From the NCBI GenBank assembly GCA_964522605.1, contig CAZFWV010000411.1, forward strand, positions 1-5,869: DNA of 5,869 nucleotides, written 5' to 3'. This stretch comes from CAVZLD01 sp964522605 (GTDB lineage: Bacteria > Planctomycetota > Planctomycetia > Pirellulales > Pirellulaceae). The notes beneath the pieces are model-generated. The model made no database searches. It was given only the letters and a program-made list of their open reading frames with translations, and was not told the origin of the DNA. The translations under genes and the position numbers were made by a program. Positions 1 through 5,869 of the stretch are shown one piece after another. Each line of letters starts with the position of its first letter. The stretch's first letter is position 1.

Positions 1-524
1 TCAATGGCCAGACGTGGTCCTTCAATCCCCTCACCGGATTCGTCACGTTCGGCACGGGGGGTGTGCTCCGCGGCGATTTCAATGGCAACGGGGAGATTGA
101 CCTGGGAGATATCGACCTGCTGACGGCGGCCTCGGCGTCCAATACGAATCCCCAGGAATTCGACCTGACCGGCGATGGCCAGGTCGACGTGGACGACGTC
201 AACGAGTGGGCCAAGGCCAAGGACATTGGCTACACGTGGATCGGCGATGCGAACTACGATGGCCAGTTCAACACGGGCGATTTCGTCCAGGTGCTGGGCA
301 TCGGCAAGTACGAGCAGCCAGGGGCCACGGCCGTCTGGTCGGAAGGCGATTGGAATGGCGATGGCGTCTTCGGGACGGGTGACCTCGTGGCCGCTCTCTC
401 GGACGGCGGTTATGAAATCGGTCCGCGCACCGATGTGTCGGCGGTGCCGGAGCCGAGCGCGATCGTGCTGAGCCTGCTGGGCCTGGCCGGTCTCGTGGGC
501 CTGGCGCGCCGTCGCCAGGGCTGA
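1..524 (+). CDS. C-terminal part of a secreted PEP-CTERM protein with dockerin/EF-hand-like calcium loops (5' truncated by window edge)
   Basis: The frame is open from base 3 (first complete codon) to the TGA at 522-524, giving 173 visible residues; the true start lies left of the window. The GTG at 63 is internal and not a credible start. Four Asp/Asn-rich loops are visible: DFNGNGEIDLGD (visible residues 25-36), DLTGDGQVDVDD (54-65), DANYDGQFNTGD (82-93) and DWNGDGVFGTGD (116-127). They form two pairs and resemble dockerin type I or EF-hand calcium sites. The end, VPEPSAIVLSLLGLAGL (148-164) followed by RRR, is a textbook PEP-CTERM tail: VPEP motif, one hydrophobic helix, basic cluster. In known PEP-CTERM systems this tail is recognised by an exosortase and the protein goes to the cell surface or matrix. 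The same loop-plus-tail module closes many large planctomycete surface proteins. The catalytic or adhesive part is outside the window, so the function is unknown. Confidence 0.93.
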   Translation, partial: NGQTWSFNPLTGFVTFGTGGVLRGDFNGNGEIDLGDIDLLTAASASNTNPQEFDLTGDGQVDVDDVNEWAKAKDIGYTWIGDANYDGQFNTGDFVQVLGIGKYEQPGATAVWSEGDWNGDGVFGTGDLVAALSDGGYEIGPRTDVSAVPEPSAIVLSLLGLAGLVGLARRRQG

Positions 525-556
525 TTGCCGCTCGTGGATCGATTGTCGTAACTTAC

Positions 557-591
557 AACGGCCTGACCGAGGAATTCGGCAGGCCGTTTTT
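557..591 (+). terminator. Rho-independent terminator of the PEP-CTERM gene
   Basis: A perfect 9-bp stem, AACGGCCTG (557-565) with CAGGCCGTT (580-588), continues past a bulged A566 into CCGA/TCGG (567-570/576-579), leaving a 5-nt loop. It is followed by a T run ending at 591. It sits 33 bases after the stop codon of the + strand gene. The opposite strand has no T run on its 3' side, so it looks one-directional. Confidence 0.88.
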
Positions 592-629
592 CGTCAACGA
601 ATGCTCTGTGACCGCTTCGTCTTCCGGTT

Positions 630-707
630 GGGTGGCTGGTGGCTGAACGGAGTGAAGCCCCAGCACATGCAGACTGGGGCATCGCTTCGCTCCGCCGCCA
701 GCCACCC
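630..707. repeat. 78-bp near-perfect palindrome (REP/MITE-like hairpin)
   Basis: The 34-base arms 630-663 and 674-707 surround a 10-base loop, CACATGCAGA. Arms begin GGGTGGCTGG and end CCCCAG. Twenty-eight of 34 positions pair perfectly, and three of the six differences are G.T wobbles, so RNA from this strand would fold almost end to end. This is longer than a terminator stem needs to be and has no T run. No protein frame explains it. It looks like a dispersed palindromic element, but that needs other copies in the genome. Confidence 0.75.
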
Positions 708-719
708 GGCGCGGGGTTC

Positions 720-784
720 CTCGTTTAGCCGCGTGGGCAATGCCCCGCGTAGCTCGCGGCCCGCTGGGCACGCGGTTAAACGAG
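720..784. repeat. 65-bp cloverleaf-like palindromic element
   Basis: The outer stem pairs CTCGTTTAGCCGCGTG (720-735) with CACGCGGTTAAACGAG (769-784): 15 Watson-Crick pairs and one G.T. The 33 bases inside split with nothing left over into three small hairpins: GGC-AAT-GCC (736-744), CCGCG-TAGCT-CGCGG (745-759) and CCC-GCT-GGG (760-768). It starts 12 bases after the preceding palindrome. It has no tRNA-like anticodon or T-loop sequences. It is best read as a REP-like or mobile palindromic element. Confidence 0.72.
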
Positions 785-833
785 AGGACCGAGATGCCGA
801 AGTTATTTCTGAGTCATCCCTTGGAGGGAGGGG

Positions 834-908
834 AGGAACCACGGATCGTACGAATGCGCACAGATCGATCCGTGAAGATCCGTCCCCTCCGTTGCATCCG
901 TGGTTCCT
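834..908. repeat. Inverted array of degenerate ACGGAT/ATCCGT units
   Basis: The ends are a perfect 13-bp inverted repeat, AGGAACCACGGAT (834-846) and ATCCGTGGTTCCT (896-908). Inside, the left half carries ACGGAT, ACGAAT and ACAGAT at 841, 850 and 860. The right half carries the reverse complement form at 868, 878, 887 and 896 (ATCCGT, ATCCGT, CTCCGT, ATCCGT). The 9-10 base spacing and the mirror arrangement are directly visible. It resembles the 'CCACGGATnnnCACGGAT' dispersed repeats I recall from several environmental bacterial genomes. A degenerate pair of units (GCGGAT at 1028 and 1038) may be an outlying remnant. Confidence 0.65.
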
Positions 909-1165
909 TCTTCACTCTTCCGAGTGCGCCTACACCGAACCCCGCTGCAATGCCTGTCTCGTCGTCTCGTCCTTTCGTTTCGGAGCGTCCGGGATCTGCC
1001 CGTAGGACGAAAGAAGGAAAGGGGGCCGCGGATGTTCGCGGATTCGGGTCGGTGCAAGGGAACCGCATATTCGACGATTCTCTGATCGAAGCGCCGCGTC
1101 TCGCACCTGCCCCCCATCCGGCGCACGCCCCGACAACGCGGCGGGCGGAGTTTTGGCAGACTCTT
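909..1165. other. Non-coding stretch downstream of the efflux operon
   Basis: No convincing gene is seen here on either strand. Frames that stay open run through the palindromes or antisense to the permease gene and have low-complexity Arg/Ser/Pro-rich translations. A CCGCG-GATGTT-CGCGG hairpin occurs at 1026-1041, and a weak 5-bp GC stem lies near 1127-1147. Neither has a T run on the minus strand, so no clear intrinsic terminator for the efflux operon is visible; termination may be Rho-dependent or use the palindromes further left. Confidence 0.6.
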
Positions 1166-4100
1166 CTAATCGTCTCTTGGCAACAAACGCCACCCAAACC
1201 ACTCGTAGAGAACCGGCAGAAGGAAGAGAGTCAGGAATGTAGAGGAAACCAACCCGCCGATAATCACAATCGCCATCGGGTATTCGATTTCGTGACCGGG
1301 CAGATTACCGCGCACAATCAAAGGAAGTAGGGCAAGACCCGTACTTGATGCAGTCATCAGAATGGGGGCCAAGCGTTCCATTGCACCCCGGAGTATGAGT
1401 TCCTTGCCGACGGGCATGCCCTCCTGCTGTTGGAGATGTCGATAATGACTGATCAGCAGAATCGCGTTGCGTACGGCGATGCCGAAGACGGTTACGAAGC
1501 CGACCATTGAGCCTAGCGACACGTCGCCACCGGACAACAAGACGGCCGCAATCCCGCCGACGCCGGCCAGAGGCACGCTGAGCATCACGGTGACTGCCAG
1601 AGCCGACGAACGGAAGTCGAGATACAACATGACGAAGATCCCGACCAAGGCCGCAACACTTAGCAGCACCAGTCGCCTCCCAGCCTCGGTACCTGCCTCA
1701 TGCTCTCCACCAATTTCCACGTGGTAGCCGGCTGGCAGATCGGAAAGGACCGGATTCACCTTTTGCTGGATATCTCGGACGACGCCGGCTACGTCGCGCC
1801 CTTCCGCGTTGCACGTGACATGAAACCGCCGATTCGCTGCTTCCCGATTGATGATGTTCGGGGCATCTTCGAGGCCGATCTGAGCAACGGCTTCGAGAGG
1901 GATCTTCTCGTCGTTCGGTGAGTCGACGAGCAGCCGGCCCAGTTCGCGTGGACTCGAACGGACGCTCGGATCAGCACGCACCACCACGTCGAATACTCGG
2001 TCTTGCTCGTAAACCTGTCCGACTCGTGTGCCTTTCAGGAGTGTCTGGATATCTCGGTTCAAATCTCCGACAGAAAATGCATAACGGGCTGCTTGCCGGG
2101 GGAGCAGCAGCACTTCAATCTGTGGCACCTCGACCTGCTGCTCTGTCCGCAAGTCAGCGACACCGTCGACATTCCTGATCGCTTCTGCAATTCTGACCGC
2201 CTGCGACCTAAGTACCCCCAGATCCGGACCGACGACTCGAATCACGATGTCAGCAGTCGTACCGGTGAGAACCTCATCCATCCTCTCCCGGAGGAACTGT
2301 TTGACTTGAAAGACATAGCCGGGCACTGCGTCAAGCCGTTGCCGTATCTCGCGCAGTACGCGGTCGTAATCCGCCTGATCGTCGATCACGATCCAGACTT
2401 CACTAATGTTCGGCCCCCACGTGTCTTCGGACAGGTCTGCCCGGCCAATTTGTTGCGCAACACTCACCACTCCGTCGATCTCTTGCAGACTGCGCGCGAT
2501 GTGCTGCCCTGCTCTCACCGATTCGACGAGCGAACTGTCTGGCTTGCCCGACATGAAGACCACAAAGTTCGACTCACGGAAATCGGGCATGAACTCGCCA
2601 CCAAGATACGGAACGGCGGCGGTCGCGGCGGAAACCAGCAGCCCGGCGGCGGCAACCGTTCCGAATCGGAATCGAAGCGATAGGGAGAGCAAGCCCGAGT
2701 AAATGCTCTTCAGCAGGCGGACCAGTACTGGCTCACGTTGCGGCATCGTACGTGCTCGCCCCAGAAGCAACAAACACATGGCGGGGGTAAGCGTCAAGGC
2801 AATGACCAGCGAAGCCGAGATGGCCGCGATGTAGGCCATGCCCAGCGGAGAGAAGAACTTGCCCGCTAGCCCTCCCATGAAGAAGACGGGCACGAGAACA
2901 AGAATGACCACAAAACTGGCTTGAACAATGGCGCTTCTGACTTCCAACGAGGCATCCAGGACGACCTGAATGGCGGGACGCGGCACATCGCGATGACGAT
3001 TCTCGCGAAGCCGACGGACCACGTTTTCCACGTCCACGATGGCGTCGTCCACGACCGCTCCCAACGCAATTGCCAAACCACCAATGGTCATCGCATTCAG
3101 CGACGCCCCCAGTCCTCGGAGGACAAGGATGGCCCCGAGGAGCGATAAGGGAATGGCCGTCAGGCTGATCAACACCGTTCGCCATTGGAACAGGAAGGCG
3201 ACGAGGATCAGCGCAACCAGCACGCAGCCTACGAGTATCGCAACGCTCAAGTTCCCAATTGCGCGCTCGATGAAAGCGGCTTGCTGGAATAGCGTCCGAT
3301 GCAGTTCAACACCTTCCGGCAGCGCACTTTCTAACTCGTCAATCGCGTCCTGAACGTTTTCGGAAACGTCGAGCGTGTTGAAGTACGGCTGCTTGTGAAC
3401 CAAGATGAGCACGCCAGCTTCACCATTGATGGTGGCATCGCCCGGTTTGTCCGCCGGCCCGATCTTCACATCGGCAACTTGTCCAAGCGAGATCACCACG
3501 CCCTCCTCGACCAGGACGGGCACGGCAGCAAGATCTTCCGGCGAGGCGATGTGCGTACGCTGCCGGATCGGCAATCGTTGGTTGGAGGTCTCCACATAAC
3601 CGGCACCGCCGAAGCCGCTAGCGTCGCTGGCCGCAAGGACAACATCGTCGAGTGAGATGCGATATTGCCGAAGTCGATCCGGCTGAACGAGTACTTGATA
3701 TTGCTTGACCTCTCCGCCAAAGACCTCCACGTGGGCGACTCCTTGCACCGCCCGCAATCGACGCTGAAACGTCCAGTCGGCAATCGTCCGCAATTCCATG
3801 GGCGATACTGTTTCCGAGGTGAGCGCCAGCATGAGTAGACGACTGGTAGACGCTGCGAGCGGTGTCATCCGGGGAGACTCGACGCTCTCCGGAAGTTCTG
3901 GGCCAAGCTGGGCCAACCGTTCCGCGGTCAACTGCCGAGCCTCCAGAACGTCGGTTCCCTCCTCAAAGATCGCCGTCACCACGGACAGATCGGGAACCGA
4001 AGAAGACCGAAGCGTGTCGATGCGGCTCACACCGTTGAGTGCGGCTTCGATCGGGATCGTTACGAGCCGCTCTACTTCCTCGCTGGAGAACCCGGGAGCT

Positions 4101-4255
4101 TCCGTTTGAACCACGATTTGCGGTGGCGCAAACTCGGGGAAGACATCCCACGGCGCCACACTTACCGCCACGATCCCAGCGACCGTGAGCACGGTGGCCA
4201 AGACGAGCACCACCAATTGATACCTTAGCGAGAACAGGATCAGGTGGCGCAGCAT
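1166..4255 (-). CDS. Heavy-metal-type RND efflux pump, inner-membrane permease (CzcA/CusA family)
   Basis: The 1029-residue product has the usual length and order of HME-RND permeases: TM1 (about 12-33), periplasmic porter domain, TM2-TM6 (336-498), TM7 (about 532-550), second porter domain, TM8-TM12 (862-1018). Family motifs visible include DVFPEFAPP (37-45), TEAPGFSSEEVE near 51-62, GAVVDDAIVDVEN in TM4 (399-411), FGIAVRNAILLISH in TM10 (924-937) and the C-terminal IIGGLVSSTFLTLFLLPVLY. Such pumps use the proton gradient to drive substrate from periplasm or membrane into an outer-membrane channel. TM4 keeps Asp403 and Glu410, but the first Asp of the CzcA DFGxxxD motif is Ala397. Met568 aligns by eye with CusA Met573; the other two CusA cleft methionines appear replaced (Ile and Glu). 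Metal specificity is therefore open. The ATG lies 2 bp after the stop of the adaptor gene; a weak GAGG is 13 bases upstream, so translational coupling is likely. The frame is intact throughout. Confidence 0.95.
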   Translation of the reverse strand: MLRHLILFSLRYQLVVLVLATVLTVAGIVAVSVAPWDVFPEFAPPQIVVQTEAPGFSSEEVERLVTIPIEAALNGVSRIDTLRSSSVPDLSVVTAIFEEGTDVLEARQLTAERLAQLGPELPESVESPRMTPLAASTSRLLMLALTSETVSPMELRTIADWTFQRRLRAVQGVAHVEVFGGEVKQYQVLVQPDRLRQYRISLDDVVLAASDASGFGGAGYVETSNQRLPIRQRTHIASPEDLAAVPVLVEEGVVISLGQVADVKIGPADKPGDATINGEAGVLILVHKQPYFNTLDVSENVQDAIDELESALPEGVELHRTLFQQAAFIERAIGNLSVAILVGCVLVALILVAFLFQWRTVLISLTAIPLSLLGAILVLRGLGASLNAMTIGGLAIALGAVVDDAIVDVENVVRRLRENRHRDVPRPAIQVVLDASLEVRSAIVQASFVVILVLVPVFFMGGLAGKFFSPLGMAYIAAISASLVIALTLTPAMCLLLLGRARTMPQREPVLVRLLKSIYSGLLSLSLRFRFGTVAAAGLLVSAATAAVPYLGGEFMPDFRESNFVVFMSGKPDSSLVESVRAGQHIARSLQEIDGVVSVAQQIGRADLSEDTWGPNISEVWIVIDDQADYDRVLREIRQRLDAVPGYVFQVKQFLRERMDEVLTGTTADIVIRVVGPDLGVLRSQAVRIAEAIRNVDGVADLRTEQQVEVPQIEVLLLPRQAARYAFSVGDLNRDIQTLLKGTRVGQVYEQDRVFDVVVRADPSVRSSPRELGRLLVDSPNDEKIPLEAVAQIGLEDAPNIINREAANRRFHVTCNAEGRDVAGVVRDIQQKVNPVLSDLPAGYHVEIGGEHEAGTEAGRRLVLLSVAALVGIFVMLYLDFRSSALAVTVMLSVPLAGVGGIAAVLLSGGDVSLGSMVGFVTVFGIAVRNAILLISHYRHLQQQEGMPVGKELILRGAMERLAPILMTASSTGLALLPLIVRGNLPGHEIEYPMAIVIIGGLVSSTFLTLFLLPVLYEWFGWRLLPRDD

Positions 4256-4257
4256 GG

Positions 4258-5472
4258 CTAGTCGTCGTCCTCTAAGACTTGAATCTGGCCCTTGAACTCC
4301 TCTCCATACAGGGCCTCTGCGCCAACGGTTACGATCGACTGTCCTTCGCTTAGGCCGCTTTCGACCACCACCGCTTCACCCGCGATGGGACCAACCTGGA
4401 TTCTACGACGACAAAACTGGTTGTCTTCCTCTTCGAGATAGACCCACGCATGGGCCATGCCATCCCAGAGAATGGCGGACACCGGTACGACAATTCGCTT
4501 GGCCTTCTTCCCTGTGGGCAGTTCGACGGAAACTGCCTCACCGAGACGTAGCTTCCCCTCGACATTGGGAACCTCGAAGAAGAGATCAACCGTGCGGCGT
4601 CCATCTTCCGTTGGCCGTGGGACATCAATTGGCGTGGCAGGAATCGGCGAAACAAGACCCGCTGCGGTCACTTCGGCAGGCTGCGTTTGATCGATGCGAG
4701 GTAGGTCGCCTTCAAAAAAGGGCACTCGCAGCCAAAGTGATGACCAGTCAGAAATCGTCCACAGCGGATCCCCCTCCACGACAAGCTGACGGGATTGCAC
4801 GAAGAGCTTCGTCAGCCTGCCTGCAATGGGTGATTTGATCACGAACGGTCTCAGCCGAAGCGGACGTTCATACGGCTCGGAAGGGAGAAAAGGAAGCTGC
4901 TGTTGAGCCTCCTCGTAGGCCGCTTTTGCTTGTTCCACAGCCTCTTTCGCAAGTTGTTTCTCCTTTCCGGGAACCGTCCCGTTGTCGCTTAGTTTCTCAA
5001 TTCGCTCAAAGCGTGCCTGTGCCGTTTCTAGTGAAGCCGCCGACTGGCGAATCAAAATGTCGGCTTCCTCCTTCAAGGCAATGAGTTGAGCTTCTTCTTG
5101 CGGTGAGACAAAGATTTGAAGTGCGCCGAGGTTTTGCCCGGCGTTTACGGTGTCACCCAAGAAAGCCAATTCCTGGCCTTCCTCTGGGAACACAAAACCG
5201 GTGACCGGTGCTCTGATTGTCACTTCATTTCCTGGTTTGATGGTCAGCCAGCCGGTCGCACGGATATTTGACGGAATGACCCGAGACTGGACCGGCGCGG
5301 TGACAACACCGATGCTCCTCTGGGCTTCTTCGCCTAAATGAATTCCCGCCTCAACCGCATCCGGACGCGCTGGCTCCGATTCCTCATTCGGCTCCCCCCG
5401 CCGACAACCAAACGGCTGGAGCAGCAACAGGATGACAACAACAGACAGGGGGTTCCGGAAAGCAATTCGCAT
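4258..5472 (-). CDS. Periplasmic adaptor (membrane fusion) subunit of the RND efflux pump, probable lipoprotein
   Basis: The 404-residue product begins with a basic n-region, a hydrophobic stretch (about 9-20, VVVILLLL) and QPFGC with Cys23. That lipobox is non-ideal (Pro at -3), but lipid anchoring is common among adaptors. The order fits HlyD/CusB-type adaptors: first lipoyl half (about 80-120, VTIRAPVTGFV...), an Ala/Glu/Gln-rich coiled-coil hairpin (about 123-195), second lipoyl half (208-240, VIKSPIAGRLTKL), beta-barrel (245-320) and membrane-proximal domain (325-400, VPVSAILWDG, then VESGLSEGQSIVTVGA). It would link the RND permease to an outer-membrane channel. There is no His-rich segment or N-terminal Met cluster like the CusB metal site, which agrees with an unresolved substrate. 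Start choice: ATG at 5472 is preferred, but an in-frame GTG at 5478 is possible; neither has a clear Shine-Dalgarno sequence. It is the first gene of a two-gene operon. Confidence 0.92.
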   Translation of the reverse strand: MRIAFRNPLSVVVILLLLQPFGCRRGEPNEESEPARPDAVEAGIHLGEEAQRSIGVVTAPVQSRVIPSNIRATGWLTIKPGNEVTIRAPVTGFVFPEEGQELAFLGDTVNAGQNLGALQIFVSPQEEAQLIALKEEADILIRQSAASLETAQARFERIEKLSDNGTVPGKEKQLAKEAVEQAKAAYEEAQQQLPFLPSEPYERPLRLRPFVIKSPIAGRLTKLFVQSRQLVVEGDPLWTISDWSSLWLRVPFFEGDLPRIDQTQPAEVTAAGLVSPIPATPIDVPRPTEDGRRTVDLFFEVPNVEGKLRLGEAVSVELPTGKKAKRIVVPVSAILWDGMAHAWVYLEEEDNQFCRRRIQVGPIAGEAVVVESGLSEGQSIVTVGAEALYGEEFKGQIQVLEDDD

Positions 5473-5487
5473 CCGCACACCGAAAAT

Positions 5488-5525
5488 GCAGCAGGATTGT
5501 CAGAACCATCAATTATAGCTGCTGC
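5488..5525. repeat. Inverted repeat spanning the -10 region of the efflux operon
   Basis: GCAGCAG (5488-5494) and CTGCTGC (5519-5525) are perfect 7-bp inverted arms 24 bases apart. An inner ATTG/CAAT pair (5496-5499/5510-5513) lies offset by two bases. The arms bracket the TATAAT and the expected transcription start, the position of a typical repressor site. Short CAG/CTG arms can arise by chance, so operator function is only a suggestion. Confidence 0.3.
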
Positions 5526-5544
5526 GTTTGCACCATGATGACAA
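5512..5544 (-). promoter_or_regulatory. Candidate promoter of the efflux operon
   Basis: On the minus strand a perfect TATAAT occupies 5517-5512, putting the expected start of transcription near 5505 and a leader of about 30 bases before the adaptor start. The best -35-like hexamer, TTGTCA (5544-5539), is 21 bases away, longer than the ideal 17. A long spacer can mean a weak or activator-dependent promoter (MerR-type activators act on 19-20 bp spacers), but no clear operator of that family is visible. Confidence 0.5.
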
Positions 5545-5869
5545 CAAGGCTACACGTGCCCGCGGCCGGTCGCCTCCGTGCCGGCACGAGGGCAGAAAAC
5601 CCAGAACGAAGAGGATCCGTTCGCAGACGTGCACGAGGCCGTCGGAGTCCACGAGAGAGCAAAGACAATCGAGAGGAACGCGCCCCTCAGAAAGTACGAA
5701 TCACGCGTCCAACGACGTCTTGTTTCTCGAGGCATGAGGCGAGCAGAGGAGGCATCGACCGCCCGGTTCGGTCCAAGCGCCAGACCACCAGGAAGTCACT
5801 GCTCTGCGACGAGTCCGTCAGGGGGCTACCGGCGATTCGTCGACTCCCCGATTCCGTCTCAGAATCGGT
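5526..5869. other. Intergenic DNA upstream of the efflux operon, no convincing gene
   Basis: About 340 bases contain only short open frames on both strands, with Arg/Ser/Thr-rich translations and no Shine-Dalgarno sequence. The one with any character is a 61-codon minus-strand frame (5735-5550), discussed under findings. No transposase remnant, tRNA or riboswitch was recognised. The right edge holds two hairpins. The regulator or neighbouring gene, if any, lies beyond the window. Confidence 0.6.
5807..5868. other. Two adjacent hairpins at the right edge
   Basis: The first stem pairs CGACGAGTC (5807-5815) with GATTCGTCG (5834-5842), 9 bp including one G.T, with an 18-base loop. The second pairs CCGATTC (5848-5854) with GAATCGG (5862-5868) around a 7-base loop. 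The second could be a terminator stem for + strand transcription if a T run follows beyond base 5869; only one T is visible. No gene upstream on that strand is seen. Confidence 0.35.

Noticed and set aside
720..784. tRNA gene, suggested by the cloverleaf shape
   Set aside because: The outer stem is 16 bp, the side arms are 3, 5 and 3 bp, and there is no T-loop sequence, anticodon-loop pattern or D-loop.
630..908. CRISPR array
   Set aside because: The repeated units are palindromic, of different kinds, and lack evenly spaced unique spacers of 30-40 bases.
1127..1147. Terminator for the efflux operon
   Set aside because: Only a 5-bp GC stem with a long loop and no T run on the minus strand.
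814..1197. 127-codon minus-strand open frame overlapping the permease end
   Set aside because: Overlaps the permease C-terminus in another frame and then reads through the nonamer array; no domain, no Shine-Dalgarno sequence.
740..1330. 196-codon + strand open frame, and the neighbouring frame 601-1005
   Set aside because: They run through the palindromic elements (and the former into the antisense of the permease 3' end); translations are low-complexity and explained by the repeats.
2003..2683. 226-codon + strand open frame
   Set aside because: It is antisense to the middle of the RND permease gene, whose protein matches its family over its whole length; the antisense translation shows no family features.
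5528..5737. 69-codon + strand frame with a repeated 'TRPSEST' peptide
   Set aside because: The underlying DNA copies are poorly conserved, the composition is Arg/Ser/Thr-rich and there is no ribosome binding site; likely chance.
5804..5830. Hammerhead-ribozyme-like string (GACGAGTCCGTCAGG)
   Set aside because: The CUGANGA core is not intact (an extra CG interrupts it) and no GAAA core segment follows at the right place.

Overview
The window looks like a piece of a Planctomycetota chromosome, probably a Pirellulales-type lineage. The main evidence is the left-hand gene: a secreted protein whose C-terminus combines paired dockerin/EF-hand-like calcium loops with a PEP-CTERM sorting tail, an arrangement common in that phylum. 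The palindrome-rich intergenic DNA fits too. This assignment is an inference from protein style and not from a marker gene.

Layout. Bases 1-524 (+ strand) hold the 3' end of the PEP-CTERM protein gene, followed by a good rho-independent terminator (557-591). Bases 592-1165 are non-coding and hold three different palindromic elements side by side: a 78-bp long hairpin (630-707), a 65-bp cloverleaf-like palindrome (720-784) and a 75-bp inverted array of degenerate 9-10 bp units (834-908). From the other side, on the minus strand, comes a two-gene efflux operon. It is a periplasmic adaptor (membrane fusion) lipoprotein gene (5472 to 4258) followed after 2 bp by a 1029-residue heavy-metal-type RND permease (4255 to 1166). 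A TATAAT -10 box lies just upstream of the adaptor gene inside a short dyad. Bases 5526-5869 contain no convincing gene, only two adjacent hairpins at the right edge.

How the parts work together. The adaptor and the RND pump should form the inner-membrane and periplasmic parts of a tripartite proton-driven exporter of the CusBA/CzcBA kind. The outer-membrane channel and any metal-responsive regulator are not in the window. The pump has the CzcA/CusA fold signature but carries neither the full Asp pair of CzcA-type zinc/cobalt pumps nor the methionine triad of CusA, so the substrate cannot be named. The PEP-CTERM gene and the efflux operon converge on the palindromic intergenic region and have no evident functional link.

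The two efflux genes are a recognisable known system. The least explained part of the window is the palindrome cluster at 630-908.
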